Origin: JACVCJ01 sp052437175
Lineage (GTDB): Bacteria > Bacteroidota > Bacteroidia > CAIKAF01
Assembly: GCA_052437175.1 (NCBI GenBank)
Contig: JBQVOK010000007.1
Coordinates: 124,001-188,000, forward strand
Length of the DNA stretch: 64,000 nucleotides
Direction: 5' to 3'
The translations under genes were made by a program, and so were the position numbers. The notes beneath the pieces are model-generated. The model saw only the letters and a list, made by a program, of their open reading frames with translations. It had not been told where the DNA came from and made no database searches. Within the stretch, counting starts at the first letter, position 1. The number at the start of each line of letters is the position of its first letter. This document shows positions 27,276-36,642 of this stretch, piece after piece.

Positions 27276-29006
27276 TTAATCCTCGATATCTTCTTCGATC
27301 TGCTGGAAGTACAGCTTCTGGAAAGCCGCTCCGGCCGTGTCGGTCTCCAGGCGCGGGATGTTCCAGGAAGGAGAAAGGATCTTGCTGTAGGTGCCGGCAT
27401 CGTTCAGTACCTCGATGGCCTTTTTCACATCAGCATCGTGCTGTAATTCCCATTCCAGGCGACCGTTGGCAAAATAGTAGCGGGATACGATCTCTGCTTC
27501 CAGCAGGGGTTTCAGTTCGGCCTTGTATTGTTGCAGGCCCTGGATCTTGGCCGCCGCGAATTTTTGTCCGGCCGATTTCAGCTCGGCATTCAGCGCCGCG
27601 AACAGGGGTTCTTTTTCCGATTCCTTCAGTACCGACTGCAGGGCTTTCTCTGCCGGGGTGAGATACGTGAATCCTTCTTTCTTTACAAATTCGGCAAATG
27701 CGTTGTAGTCGGCATCCGGTAATGTAAAGGACGCAGCATTGCCGATGGAAGGATGCTGCTGATGATACAGTGTAGCGTATTTGAATACCAGGTTCTCGGC
27801 CAGTACGGCCAGGGTCACAGAATGAAAAATAGCGTCCTTTATTTCAATATCGGGCATAACACCGCCTCCATCGTACACTTTACGTCCCAGGGCCGTTTTA
27901 AACTCCTGCTGGGCGCTTTCCAGTATACGGCGGGCCTCACCGTTCTCTTTACTGCCGTAGTCGATGGCCTGTATGCAACGGCCGCTGGGTGTATAGTATT
28001 TCGATACGGTCACTTTCAGCTGGGTATTGTATTTCAGGAAACGGGTGGTCTGCACCAGTCCCTTACCGAAACTTTTGTTCCCGATGATCACGGCGCGGTC
28101 GTAATCCTGCATTACCCCGGCCACGATCTCTGAAGCGGAGGCAGAACGGCGGTCGACCAGCACCACCAGCGGCAGCGTGGGATCCATGGCATTGCCTGCG
28201 GTAGTGTATTGTTTGTTCCATTCGGCCACCTTACCCTTGGTAGAGACCACCAGTTTTCCTTTGGGAATGAACAGGTTGCAGATATTGATCGCTTCGCGAA
28301 GCAATCCGCCGGGATTCCCGCGCAGGTCCAGTACCAGGCCTTTCAGCTGACCTTTGCTCTTGAGGTCGGTAAGCGCGTCACGCACACCCTGGGAGGCGTC
28401 TTCCTTGAATTTGGACAGTTTTATGTACCCGATCTCCGGGGCCAGCATGCCGTAATAAGGCACGGTCTTCACCGAAATTTCGGCGCGTACCACTTTTAGC
28501 AGTTTTTCTTCGGTATCCCTCAGTATACGGATATCCACTTTGGAACCCGGTGCACCGCGCAGCAGCTGCAGCACTTCTTCGGGCGGCAGTTCCCTTACGT
28601 CGCGGGTATTGATCCCGATAATGATATCGCCGGGCATAAGACCTGCGGTCTGGGCCGGCCCTTTTTCATAGGGCGCCGCGATCATTACGCGGTTATTGAT
28701 GACACGGAAAGTGGCCCCTATACCGCCATAACTGCCTGTAGCTGCAAAACGGGCGTCTTCCACCGAGTTTTCCGGGAAATAGTTCGTATAGGGATCCAGC
28801 GATTTCAGCATGGCGTCGATGCCGGTCTGCATCAGTTCGCCGGGATTTGTCTGATCTACGTAATACGTATTCAGTTCCTTGAAAAGTTCGGCATGGATCT
28901 CGAGGTTCTTGGATATCTCGAAGTAGTCGTTGACCGCCACATAGCTGCTGAAGCCGATCAGCGAAACCGCCAGACCGCCGAATATATATTTTTTGTTCAG
29001 TTTCAT
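27276..29006 (-). CDS. S41 family C-terminal processing protease
   Basis: 576 residues from the chosen ATG, with an N-terminal membrane/signal segment (about 5-25) that puts it in the periplasm. Order: N-terminal helical domain, PDZ domain (about 85-165, GGIGATFR, GLMPGDIIIGIN), and S41 catalytic core with DLRGNPGG, RSASASEI (catalytic Ser near residue 289) and NKSFGKG (catalytic Lys near 312). It should cleave misfolded or C-terminally tagged envelope proteins. The ATG at 29006 is chosen because the 38 codons before it have no exported character. yidD is 71 bases upstream. Confidence 0.93.
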   Translation of the reverse strand: MKLNKKYIFGGLAVSLIGFSSYVAVNDYFEISKNLEIHAELFKELNTYYVDQTNPGELMQTGIDAMLKSLDPYTNYFPENSVEDARFAATGSYGGIGATFRVINNRVMIAAPYEKGPAQTAGLMPGDIIIGINTRDVRELPPEEVLQLLRGAPGSKVDIRILRDTEEKLLKVVRAEISVKTVPYYGMLAPEIGYIKLSKFKEDASQGVRDALTDLKSKGQLKGLVLDLRGNPGGLLREAINICNLFIPKGKLVVSTKGKVAEWNKQYTTAGNAMDPTLPLVVLVDRRSASASEIVAGVMQDYDRAVIIGNKSFGKGLVQTTRFLKYNTQLKVTVSKYYTPSGRCIQAIDYGSKENGEARRILESAQQEFKTALGRKVYDGGGVMPDIEIKDAIFHSVTLAVLAENLVFKYATLYHQQHPSIGNAASFTLPDADYNAFAEFVKKEGFTYLTPAEKALQSVLKESEKEPLFAALNAELKSAGQKFAAAKIQGLQQYKAELKPLLEAEIVSRYYFANGRLEWELQHDADVKKAIEVLNDAGTYSKILSPSWNIPRLETDTAGAAFQKLYFQQIEEDIED

Positions 29007-29077
29007 TCTCGGGAAAAATATTCCGAAATGTAACGATTTTAGAGGCAAAAAGATTGCCCGGATATCATAAAATTCTC

Positions 29078-29308
29078 TTAAGGAACGGGATCGTAACCGC
29101 TGCCGCCCCAGGGATGGCAACGCGAAATACGCTTTGACGTGAGCACAAACCCTTTAAAAAAGCCGTATTTCCGGAAGGCTTCGAGCCCGTATTGCGAACA
29201 GGTGGGCGTATACCGGCAGGCATTGGGCATAAAGGGCGAAATGGCCAGCTGGTAGAACTTTATGAGTCCGATACCGAGATATGCGAGGGTTTTGCTGAAA
29301 AAGTTCAT
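29078..29308 (-). CDS. yidD: Membrane protein insertion efficiency factor YidD
   Basis: A 76-residue protein with the invariant CRYTPTCSQYGLEAF and HPWGGSGYDPVP segments of YidD, a small membrane-associated factor that helps the insertase YidC. Its ATG overlaps the stop of rnpA by four bases (ATGA type), the arrangement that is conserved in most bacteria. yidC is not in the window. Confidence 0.96.
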   Translation of the reverse strand: MNFFSKTLAYLGIGLIKFYQLAISPFMPNACRYTPTCSQYGLEAFRKYGFFKGFVLTSKRISRCHPWGGSGYDPVP

Positions 29309-29700
29309 ATTGCGTTGCTGCGTATGTGCTGCAGGGTTTTGCTCAGGCCTTTTTCCATCTGCAGTTTAAGCTGCTGAAAATCAGGACGTTCGGAATGAAT
29401 ATAAGAGATAACCATGTGCAGCCGGTGGGCCTGGAAAAAATCATCTTCGGGATTCATTTTCTGCAGGCGGTAGCATTCGCGCATGATGCGTTTGATGTAA
29501 TTACGGTCTACCGAACGTTTGAAACGTCTTTTAGATACGGCAAAAGCCACTTTAACAGGTTCGTATTCGCCTTCAGCCCGCGGAAGTACCTTCACATGCA
29601 CAAGAAGCCCCCCGGAACGGATAGCCGTACCGTCTGTAAATACGGCGCCTACGGCCATACTACTTTTGAGTTTTTCCTGTAGTGAAAGTGTAAACTTCAT
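29305..29700 (-). CDS. rnpA: Ribonuclease P protein component
   Basis: 131 residues from the ATG at 29700. RnpA binds the catalytic RNA of RNase P, which cuts the 5' leader from pre-tRNAs. Family features: FAVSKRRFKRSVDRNYIKRIMRECYR (in part: KRSVDRNYIKRIMRE) with the basic RNA-binding helix, and a C-terminal region of aromatic and charged residues. The outer ATG at 29748 is rejected since it precedes a likely promoter. yidD overlaps its stop. rpmH, the common upstream neighbour, is not here; a DAACS symporter gene precedes it. Confidence 0.94.
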   Translation of the reverse strand: MKFTLSLQEKLKSSMAVGAVFTDGTAIRSGGLLVHVKVLPRAEGEYEPVKVAFAVSKRRFKRSVDRNYIKRIMRECYRLQKMNPEDDFFQAHRLHMVISYIHSERPDFQQLKLQMEKGLSKTLQHIRSNAI

Positions 29701-29707
29701 TCCGCTA

Positions 29708-29738
29708 CAAAAGTATACAAAAACACAATGCCGGTCAA
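29708..29738 (-). promoter_or_regulatory. Candidate rnpA promoter (TTG-N20-TACTTTTG)
   Basis: On the minus strand TTG (29738-29736) and TACTTTTG (29715-29708) have the spacing usual in Bacteroidota. The predicted start site falls within a few bases of the rnpA ATG, so the message would have almost no leader. It may be a real leaderless promoter or a coincidental match. Confidence 0.45.
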
Positions 29739-29750
29739 GGTTGTTCACAA

Positions 29751-31052
29751 TTATTCACGATCGTGCAGGAGTCCTTCGCTGCGCGCCACCACGCTGGCCA
29801 CGGTAGTATCACCGGTAACGTTCACCACGGTGCGGCACATGTCCAGGATGCGGTCGGGCCCCATGATAAGTGCAATACCGGCGGCGGGGACATTAATGGA
29901 GTTGAGTACGATCACCAGCATCACCATGCCGGCACCGGGCACGCCGGCCGAACCTATGGAAGCCAGGGTGGCGGTAACCACGATCATGATCTGGTCGGTA
30001 AGACTGAGGTCGATATTCAGGGCCTGTGCAATGAAAATAGCGGCAATGGCCTGGTACATACTGGTGCCGTCCATATTCACGGTGGCGCCCAGGGGCAGTA
30101 CAAAACCACTTACTTCTTCATCTACGCCCATATTCTTTTCCGCATTGTCGATATTGAGCGCCAGTGTCGCGTTTGACGAACTGGTGGAAAAGGCCAGCAG
30201 CTGCACCGGGCGCATTTTCTTCAGGAACCACAAGGGACTCTTCTTAGCCAGGAACTTCACCATGGGCATATACACCAGCATCACGTGCAGGCAAAGGCCG
30301 GCCAGCACTACAATTACGTATTTGCCCAGGGCCGTGAGCAGCCCCACCGCTTCGGAAGGATTATCGCCGGCCACCTCGGTAATTACCGAACTGATGAGGG
30401 CAAATACCCCGATGGGCGCCAGGTACATAATGATATCCACAATTTTTAGTACGGCGTCGTTGAGGCCGTCGAGCACGCGTATCACCGGTTCTGATTTCTG
30501 GCCAGGGATCAGGATCAGGGCTACGCCCAGCAATATAGCCACCAGTACGATCTGCAGCATATTGGCATTATCGGTGGCGGCATTGAGCAGGTTCTCGGGA
30601 AAAAGATCAATGAGTGGCTGCAGGGGCCCTTGTTGCGAAAAGGATTCGGCCGACTCCGAATTGGCCGCCGCCTTATCGGCATAGGCCGACATCAGTTTGG
30701 TCTTGGTTTCCTCGGGAATTCCGGAGCCCGGTTGGGCTACATTGGCTATAACAACCCCTATGGTAATGGCAAACACCGTGGTCATAATAAAGATACCCAG
30801 GGTCTTACCGCCCATACGGCTCAGTTTATTGATGTCTTTCAGGCTGGTAACCCCTATGATCAGTGAGGTAACGATCATGGGAATGGCCACCATTTTAAGC
30901 AGGTTCACGAAGATGGTTCCGAAAGGTTTTACAAAGTCCCGTGTAAAATCGGCCATACCGATGTTTACGGCCAGCAAACCCCAGCCCAGGCCCAGTATAA
31001 TACCTGCCAGTATCTGTAAATGCAGTGGAAATCTTTTCTTTTTCGTACTCAT
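29751..31052 (-). CDS. Dicarboxylate/amino acid:cation symporter (DAACS family)
   Basis: A 433-residue inner-membrane carrier of the GltP/DctA family that takes up dicarboxylates or acidic amino acids with protons or sodium. Visible motifs: FSTSSSNATL (serine-rich re-entrant hairpin HP1), LPLGATVNMDGTS (TM7 with the NMDGT motif) and GVPGAGMVMLVIVL (HP2). About eight hydrophobic segments are present. It follows aroC after 10 bases and precedes rnpA by 50 bases. Substrate cannot be fixed from sequence alone. Confidence 0.93.
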   Translation of the reverse strand: MSTKKKRFPLHLQILAGIILGLGWGLLAVNIGMADFTRDFVKPFGTIFVNLLKMVAIPMIVTSLIIGVTSLKDINKLSRMGGKTLGIFIMTTVFAITIGVVIANVAQPGSGIPEETKTKLMSAYADKAAANSESAESFSQQGPLQPLIDLFPENLLNAATDNANMLQIVLVAILLGVALILIPGQKSEPVIRVLDGLNDAVLKIVDIIMYLAPIGVFALISSVITEVAGDNPSEAVGLLTALGKYVIVVLAGLCLHVMLVYMPMVKFLAKKSPLWFLKKMRPVQLLAFSTSSSNATLALNIDNAEKNMGVDEEVSGFVLPLGATVNMDGTSMYQAIAAIFIAQALNIDLSLTDQIMIVVTATLASIGSAGVPGAGMVMLVIVLNSINVPAAGIALIMGPDRILDMCRTVVNVTGDTTVASVVARSEGLLHDRE

Positions 31053-31062
31053 AGGCTCCGTT

Positions 31063-32145
31063 TTAATAGGTGTTTTTCACAGTTCTGTTCAACAAAAGAT
31101 GATCGGCGATGACCAGTGCGGCCATCGCTTCTATAATGGGTACGGCCCGCGGCAGCACACAGGGATCGTGCCGGCCGGCCGCCTCTATTTCCGTATCCTT
31201 GCCCGCCGTATCTACGGTAGCCTGTTTGCGGGCAATGGTGGCTGTAGGTTTAAAAGCGATACGTACCACAATATCTTCGCCATTGCTGATGCCCCCCTGT
31301 ATACCACCGGAATGATTGGTCCGGGTCTTTACGGCACCTTCGTCTGTTGCGTAAAACGAATCATTCAGCTCACTGCCTTTGTACTGCACAGAACGGAAAC
31401 CAGAGCCGAATTCCACACCTTTTACCGCGTTCACGGAGAGCAGTGCGGCACCCAGTTCGGCATGCAGCTTGGCATACACGGGGCTGCCCAGTCCGGCTGG
31501 TACATTACGGACCACCAGTTCGATGATCCCGCCCAGGGAATCGCCTTCGGCTTTGGCCTGCAGGATAGCTTCTTCCATGCGGGCGGCCGTTTCGGGGTGT
31601 GGACAGCGCACCGGCGATGCATATACGTTTTCAAGCTCCAGCTCACCATAAGGTACGGGAACGGCAATGGTATATACCTGTTTTACGTAGGCATAAAAAT
31701 AAATGCCCTGGCGTCTGAGCCAGTGTATCAGAAGAGCCCCGGCAGCCACACGTACGGCTGTTTCGCGGGCACTGCTGCGTCCGCCGCCACGATGGTCGCG
31801 CAGACCGTATTTCTGTTCATAGGTATAATCTGCATGTGAAGGGCGGTATACGTTCTTCAGGGCATCGTAATCGCCGCTGCGCTGGTCGGCATTGGAGATC
31901 AGGAAGGCGATGGGACTGCCGGTAGATGTATTTTCGAAAATGCCGGACAGGAACTGCACCGTATCTTCTTCCCTGCGGGCCGTGGTAAGCTCACTCTGTC
32001 CCGGTTTTCGACGGTCCAGGTATTGCTGTACAAATTCTGCGTCGATCACGATGCCTGCCGGGAATCCGTCGAGCACGCCACCGATGGCTTTGCCGTGCGA
32101 TTCGCCGAAACTGGTAAGCCGTATAATATGTCCGAAACTGTTCAC
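31063..32145 (-). CDS. aroC: Chorismate synthase
   Basis: Last step of the shikimate pathway, 5-enolpyruvylshikimate-3-phosphate to chorismate, needing reduced FMN. 361 residues from a GTG start: (V/M)NSFGHIIRLTSFGESHGKA, RPSHADYTYEQKYG, DHRGGGRSSARETA and GGIQGGISNG are all family signatures. The GTG (32145-32143) overlaps the TGA of the upstream peptidase-like gene by two bases, so the genes are translationally coupled. This start matches the common N-terminus of the family; a longer frame begins at 32208 but lies inside the other gene. Confidence 0.96.
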   Translation of the reverse strand: MNSFGHIIRLTSFGESHGKAIGGVLDGFPAGIVIDAEFVQQYLDRRKPGQSELTTARREEDTVQFLSGIFENTSTGSPIAFLISNADQRSGDYDALKNVYRPSHADYTYEQKYGLRDHRGGGRSSARETAVRVAAGALLIHWLRRQGIYFYAYVKQVYTIAVPVPYGELELENVYASPVRCPHPETAARMEEAILQAKAEGDSLGGIIELVVRNVPAGLGSPVYAKLHAELGAALLSVNAVKGVEFGSGFRSVQYKGSELNDSFYATDEGAVKTRTNHSGGIQGGISNGEDIVVRIAFKPTATIARKQATVDTAGKDTEIEAAGRHDPCVLPRAVPIIEAMAALVIADHLLLNRTVKNTY

Positions 32146-34271
32146 AGGCTGTAGCGGTTGGGTTTCATGTCCAGGTGATACATTATAAATGCCCAGCGGT
32201 CGGTCCACTCGTAGGTTTCCTGTAGTTTATTGTTGCCCGTGGCCTCCTGGTTTATACGGATGAGCACCGGTGTTTTTTTACCGATCTTGTCCTGGAGGGT
32301 AGCGGCAAATTTGCAGGAATGTACGGCAGACACAAAACGGTAGGTCAGATCGCATTCCAGGTACAGGGCCGGGTACGTGCGGTCTTCGCGTATGTTGTGC
32401 AGGGGCGAAAGTTTCAGCAGGTTCTCAAATTCTTCAAAATCCGTTACGGAACCGAACTCCTTGCGCCAGACAGTGGCATTGTTGTAACGTTCAAAATTCA
32501 GCAGGTCGTAAATACCGTTCTTGCCCACCACCACTTTAAACAGTTCGGGACGTTCGTTCACGGCCGTCATCAGCACGGTCATTCCGCCTTCGTCGGTACC
32601 GGCCGCAATATGCCCTTCGCGGGTATATTTGTTCAGCACCAGGTAATCGATACAGGCAAGCAGGTCCTGGCTGGATACTTTTTTCTGCAGCCCGGTGGCC
32701 GCGCTGTGCCAGGGATCCCCATATTCAGAACCGCCACGGATATGCGCCACGGCAAAGATACCGCCTGCATCCACAAAAGGCAGCCGGTGTGCGGCAAAGG
32801 TAGAGCGCAGGGCTTTACCCAGGCAACCGTTGGAGTAGATCATCAGCGGGTTTTCGCCGTTCTTTTTAAGTCCTTTTTTATAATACAGGGAAATGGGAAT
32901 GCGCACTCCGTCGCGGGCCGGCGCAAATACCCGTTCTACCACGTAATTGTTGGAATCGGGGCCCGCAGGTGCCTGCAGGAAAGGCTCGAACCGGTTCTGG
33001 TCGGGAAACAGCTTATATACGGTAGATGGTTGGATGAACGAGCGGTAGGTGAACAGCACATCCTTGTAGGTGGGACGGCCGCTGGGCCCGTCGAGCGTAC
33101 CGAAACCGGGCATGCGGAACTCATAGTTCTTGCGGCCCAGGCTGTCGTAGGCAAAGACCACCAGATCTCCGTCGGATTTACATTTAGAATAAAATTTACC
33201 GGCAATGGAATACACGCGGTCTTTGATCTCTTTTCCTTCAGGAATAAAGGTGATCCAGTTACCGGGCTCCGGTTCTGCGGGGTTTACGATCACTACGCGG
33301 CCGTTCGGGGCATCAAAATTGGTGAGTACCAGGAAACGGTCGGCGTAATTATCCACGATCGAGGCCGAAAAACCGATCAGCTCCAGCAGGCGGGTCATGG
33401 GTTTGCCATCCTCTTCGGTGAGGGGTTTGTAGAACATGCGTGTAAAATCGCCGTTGGTCTCCGTTACCACCAAAAAGCGGTTATCTGCCGTACGGAAAGC
33501 GGAAGGCTGCATGTCGGGCGTATATTCATCGGCATGTACTACAATATCGCCGGCCGGACTGGTACCCGCTTTATGGTAAAAGAGTGCAAAAGGCACACTG
33601 ATGCCTTTGGCCGTGACCATGGCCTTATTGTAATAAAATCCGCCGAAAGGCCCCCAGCTCAGGCTGGTATTGGGCGCGCAGGCAAAGGGCCGGTCCACGT
33701 AACGGCCGGTCTCCAGGTTTCGTATATATATGCGTTCCTGTCCGCTGGTGATGTTACGTACCGTAAAAGCCAGCATTTTGCCGTCGGGCGAGATGCAGGA
33801 CACCCCAAAGGCTACGTTCTGTGAGTTCTCGAGGGCCTGGGGTTCAATGATCACCGAAGGCTTGCTGGCCCCGTCGGCATACAGGTAGATGAACTGCCGG
33901 CCGGACTGTCCCTCAGACCGTTCGATCAGGTACCATTTACCATCGCGCGAGGCCTTGAGCACGGTCTCACTGGCCAGGTAGCGCTTCATTCCCTCAGAAA
34001 TACGTCCCCGGTCCTTGAGCAGGGAAAGATAACGGAACGAGAGTTCGTTCTGCGCCTTGGCCCAGTCGAGCACCTCGTCCTGCGTCAGGTTTTCCAGCCA
34101 GCGGTAGGGATCGGGAATTTCCCGTTCGTAAATGAATACTTTATCGGTGCGGCTTTTCTTGTTATTGGGATAATTAAGCGAAGAGGCGTCCAGTGGGTAT
34201 TCGTTGCTCCCCTGGCATCCGAAGCACAGCAGCACTGCTGCCGTCAGAAGGTATGTAAGCCGCTGCCGCAT
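32142..34271 (-). CDS. Prolyl-oligopeptidase-fold lipoprotein, catalytic triad lost
   Basis: 709 residues with a lipoprotein signal (LLCFGC, Cys near 19). The whole body follows the S9A prolyl oligopeptidase pattern: DPYRWLENL at the start, a beta-propeller, then an alpha/beta-hydrolase domain with IRGGSEYGDPWH. However the nucleophile motif GGSNGG reads GTDEGG (Asp560 where Ser is expected). The Asp of the HDDRVV motif is replaced (region DLTYRFVS, about 641-648), and the GHGAGK histidine region reads TGNNKL (about 678-683). It is therefore probably not a peptidase and may be a binding protein. It overlaps aroC and sits next to a PorE-like gene. Confidence 0.85.
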   Translation of the reverse strand: MRQRLTYLLTAAVLLCFGCQGSNEYPLDASSLNYPNNKKSRTDKVFIYEREIPDPYRWLENLTQDEVLDWAKAQNELSFRYLSLLKDRGRISEGMKRYLASETVLKASRDGKWYLIERSEGQSGRQFIYLYADGASKPSVIIEPQALENSQNVAFGVSCISPDGKMLAFTVRNITSGQERIYIRNLETGRYVDRPFACAPNTSLSWGPFGGFYYNKAMVTAKGISVPFALFYHKAGTSPAGDIVVHADEYTPDMQPSAFRTADNRFLVVTETNGDFTRMFYKPLTEEDGKPMTRLLELIGFSASIVDNYADRFLVLTNFDAPNGRVVIVNPAEPEPGNWITFIPEGKEIKDRVYSIAGKFYSKCKSDGDLVVFAYDSLGRKNYEFRMPGFGTLDGPSGRPTYKDVLFTYRSFIQPSTVYKLFPDQNRFEPFLQAPAGPDSNNYVVERVFAPARDGVRIPISLYYKKGLKKNGENPLMIYSNGCLGKALRSTFAAHRLPFVDAGGIFAVAHIRGGSEYGDPWHSAATGLQKKVSSQDLLACIDYLVLNKYTREGHIAAGTDEGGMTVLMTAVNERPELFKVVVGKNGIYDLLNFERYNNATVWRKEFGSVTDFEEFENLLKLSPLHNIREDRTYPALYLECDLTYRFVSAVHSCKFAATLQDKIGKKTPVLIRINQEATGNNKLQETYEWTDRWAFIMYHLDMKPNRYSL

Positions 34272-34324
34272 GGGTGTAAACCTACATATTTTTTTTGAAG
34301 CTGCCGAAAAGCGGGGGCTAAACT

Positions 34325-36298
34325 TTACTTCTGCAGGATCACGAATTCCGTACGGCGGTTTCGGGCGCGTCCCGTTTCCGTGGCGTTGTCGGCCACGGGT
34401 TTGGTCTCACCGAAGCCTTTGTGTTCGAGCCTGTCGGCGGCAATGCCTTTCGACACCAGGAAATCGTACACGGCACGGGCACGCTGGGCAGAAAGCTGCT
34501 GGTTGGCCGCATCGTCGCCCACGTTATCGGTATGCCCGTGGATGGCTATACGCAGCTGCGGGTTCGTCTTCAGGAAAGAGGCAAACTCCTCGATGATACG
34601 CGCCGCTTTGGTCGTGAGTGCCGAACTGTTTGTTGCGAAATTGATATCATTGATCCGGTAGGCCTGCCCCACTTCGATCGTTTTTACGTCCAGGTCCTTA
34701 CCCATTACCAGGGGCTCCTGCACCTCCTTCTCGATCAGTTGCGATACAAAGGCCACACCCGGTTGTTTTACCGTGATCAGGTGATCGTCTTCGGTATTCA
34801 CCACGGCCACATATTTACCCGTTTCCTTGTCCACACTTACGGTCTTTATTTCATTGGTGCGCAGGTTCTTTACCTCCACGGTGGCCGGCACTTCGGGCAC
34901 GGACTCATCGTTACGGATCTCTCCTTTTACCATTTTGATCTTCTCGGGACGCACGGCCTCGTACAGCGGGAACTGGTACTGGTCCAGTCCGCCTACACCG
35001 CCCTGCACGCCTTTGCCGAAGAAAAAGGCCATAGCGCCGTCAAGGCTTACGAACAGTCCGCGTTCATCTTCTTTGGTATTAATGGGCGAACCCAGGTTTT
35101 TGGCCTTGCTCCAGCTGCCGTCGGGATTCTGCCTGCTCATGTAAAAATCGTACCCGCCGATGCTGTTGTGCCCGCGGGACGAAAAATACAGCGTGCGGCT
35201 GTCCGAATGCAGGAAGGGATGCCCTTCGTTGTTGGACGTATTGATCTCCGGTCCCATAGCTACCGGCGTAGACCAGGTCCCGTCGCTCTTCTTTTCCGAA
35301 TAGAACAGGTCCATGCTCTCGCGGCCCGTATTGGGGTCTTTGGCGCTGCCCGGGCGGTTGGAGGCAAATACCATCTGGCTGCCGTCGTACGATACGGTGG
35401 GGTGCGAATCCCAGAAGCCCGGCGCGTTCAAAGGCGTGGGGCAGCGCTGCGGTTGCGACCAGCCGTCGATCTCGCGGCGCGAATGAAAAATATCACAGTT
35501 TTCCGGGCGGTTCTCGTCGCAGATCACCAGGTACATTTCATCGTTGGTGGCCGTGAGTGCAGCTGCACCTACGTTAAAGCCCGAATTGAACGGCAGAGGC
35601 AGTGCCTTACCGGCATCGAACATAAAATTGCCCTTGTTCTCCGATACCATAAATACCTCCTTAAAACCGATATCGCTCCTGGAATCGGGGTATTTGCGGG
35701 TAAAATACATGAGCTGGTTATCCGGGGAAATGATGCCCAGGTATTCGTCCATAGCGGTACATACGCCACTTACGGCTTTGGGATCGTAAGGCACGGCATT
35801 GCCCAGGATCTGTACCGATTTTTTAGCCTGTTCCAGGCCGGCCTTGGCCGCTTTGTAATCTTCATCGCCCAGGTTCACGGTCTCGCTCTGGTAGGCCATG
35901 CACTTTTCGTACATCCTGGCGGCCTTGTCGTATTCTTCGGAGGCCATGTAGATATTACCGAGATGGAACCAGGTATAGGGCGAGTAGTTCTCACACAGCT
36001 TCATCAGTTCTTCGAAACAGTAGCGGGCCTTTTCCGGACTTTTGGTCTGGATATAGGCCATAGCCAGGTCAAAAAGCGCTTCGTGGCAGTTGTTATCGGC
36101 CGCCATCACTTTGTTGAGCGCCGCTATTTTTTCTTTACCGCTGAGTTTTTCAGCTTTTTTATATTCTTTCAGAATTTCCTTATCGGTGGTGGGCTCACAG
36201 GCCGAGGGATCGAATTTCTGCTGTGCAAAGGCTGGGGCGGAGTATAGTCCGGATAGTAAAAAGATCAGGTATATCTGGTTTCTCATGCGTAGTTTCAA
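34325..36298 (-). CDS. PorE-like OmpA-family protein with TPR and PD40 propeller
   Basis: 657 residues, exported (signal peptide ending AFAQQ). Domain order: TPR-like helices (about 30-150), a PD40/WD40-like beta-propeller (about 175-400, blades such as DSHPTVSYDGSQMVFASN), a carboxypeptidase-regulatory-like strand domain (about 425-515), and an OmpA_C peptidoglycan-binding domain (about 535-655, HGHTDNVGDDAANQQLS). This order matches PorE, a T9SS component that anchors the machinery to peptidoglycan, and also other OmpA-like paralogues of Bacteroidota, so the role in T9SS is an inference. The internal ATG at 36286 is an equally plausible start. Confidence 0.85.
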   Translation of the reverse strand: MKLRMRNQIYLIFLLSGLYSAPAFAQQKFDPSACEPTTDKEILKEYKKAEKLSGKEKIAALNKVMAADNNCHEALFDLAMAYIQTKSPEKARYCFEELMKLCENYSPYTWFHLGNIYMASEEYDKAARMYEKCMAYQSETVNLGDEDYKAAKAGLEQAKKSVQILGNAVPYDPKAVSGVCTAMDEYLGIISPDNQLMYFTRKYPDSRSDIGFKEVFMVSENKGNFMFDAGKALPLPFNSGFNVGAAALTATNDEMYLVICDENRPENCDIFHSRREIDGWSQPQRCPTPLNAPGFWDSHPTVSYDGSQMVFASNRPGSAKDPNTGRESMDLFYSEKKSDGTWSTPVAMGPEINTSNNEGHPFLHSDSRTLYFSSRGHNSIGGYDFYMSRQNPDGSWSKAKNLGSPINTKEDERGLFVSLDGAMAFFFGKGVQGGVGGLDQYQFPLYEAVRPEKIKMVKGEIRNDESVPEVPATVEVKNLRTNEIKTVSVDKETGKYVAVVNTEDDHLITVKQPGVAFVSQLIEKEVQEPLVMGKDLDVKTIEVGQAYRINDINFATNSSALTTKAARIIEEFASFLKTNPQLRIAIHGHTDNVGDDAANQQLSAQRARAVYDFLVSKGIAADRLEHKGFGETKPVADNATETGRARNRRTEFVILQK

Positions 36299-36402
36299 TG
36301 CGTAACAAATAACGCAAAAAGGGAAACAAACGTTTCCAAAAACACGTTAAAATTTTAAAATCACTGATCACGAAGCGCTTGGGATTTTTTTTGAAAAAAA
36401 AG

Positions 36403-36433
36403 TTTGGTAGTGATATTTAGCTCCGTATATTTG
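36403..36433 (+). promoter_or_regulatory. tRNA-Lys promoter (TTTG-N19-TATATTTG)
   Basis: TTTG (36403-36406) and TATATTTG (36426-36433), separated by exactly 19 bases, form a perfect Bacteroidota promoter 42 bases before the tRNA. It is the best promoter in the window. Confidence 0.85.
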
Positions 36434-36475
36434 CACCCCGAAATCATCGAAACGGGCTGATCAAAAAGCCCTCCT

Positions 36476-36548
36476 GATTCCGTAGCTCAGTTGGTAGAGC
36501 ACAACACTTTTAATGTTGGGGTCCTGGGTTCGAGCCCCAGCGGGATCA
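36476..36548 (+). tRNA. tRNA-Lys (anticodon TTT)
   Basis: 73 bases. Acceptor arms GATTCCG (36476-36482) and CGGGATC (36541-36547) pair with one G-U; discriminator A. D-arm AGCTCAGTTGGTAGAGC; anticodon arm CAACA-CTTTTAA-TGTTG with anticodon TTT; T-arm CTGGG-TTCGAGC-CCCAG. The CCA end is not encoded. It has its own promoter and marks the left border of an AT-rich accessory segment. Confidence 0.97.
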
Positions 36549-36552
36549 CTCC

Positions 36553-36642
36553 AGAGGCAGTTTTCTGAATAGAGAGCTGCCTCTCTTTATTGTTCACAAT
36601 AACCTAATTTACAGCTTCTTACAAAAAGAAGCTGTTTTTTTT
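36553..36642 (+). terminator. Terminator region of tRNA-Lys
   Basis: A weaker hairpin AGAGGCAG/CTGCCTCT (36553-36560 with 36577-36584) is followed by a strong one: ACAGCTTCTT - ACAAA - AAGAAGCTGT (36611-36635) with eight T. The second is a convincing intrinsic terminator. Confidence 0.82.

Noticed and set aside
34421..36247. 608-codon plus-strand open frame opposite the PorE-like gene
   Set aside because: Antisense to a well-supported multidomain gene; no recognisable protein features.
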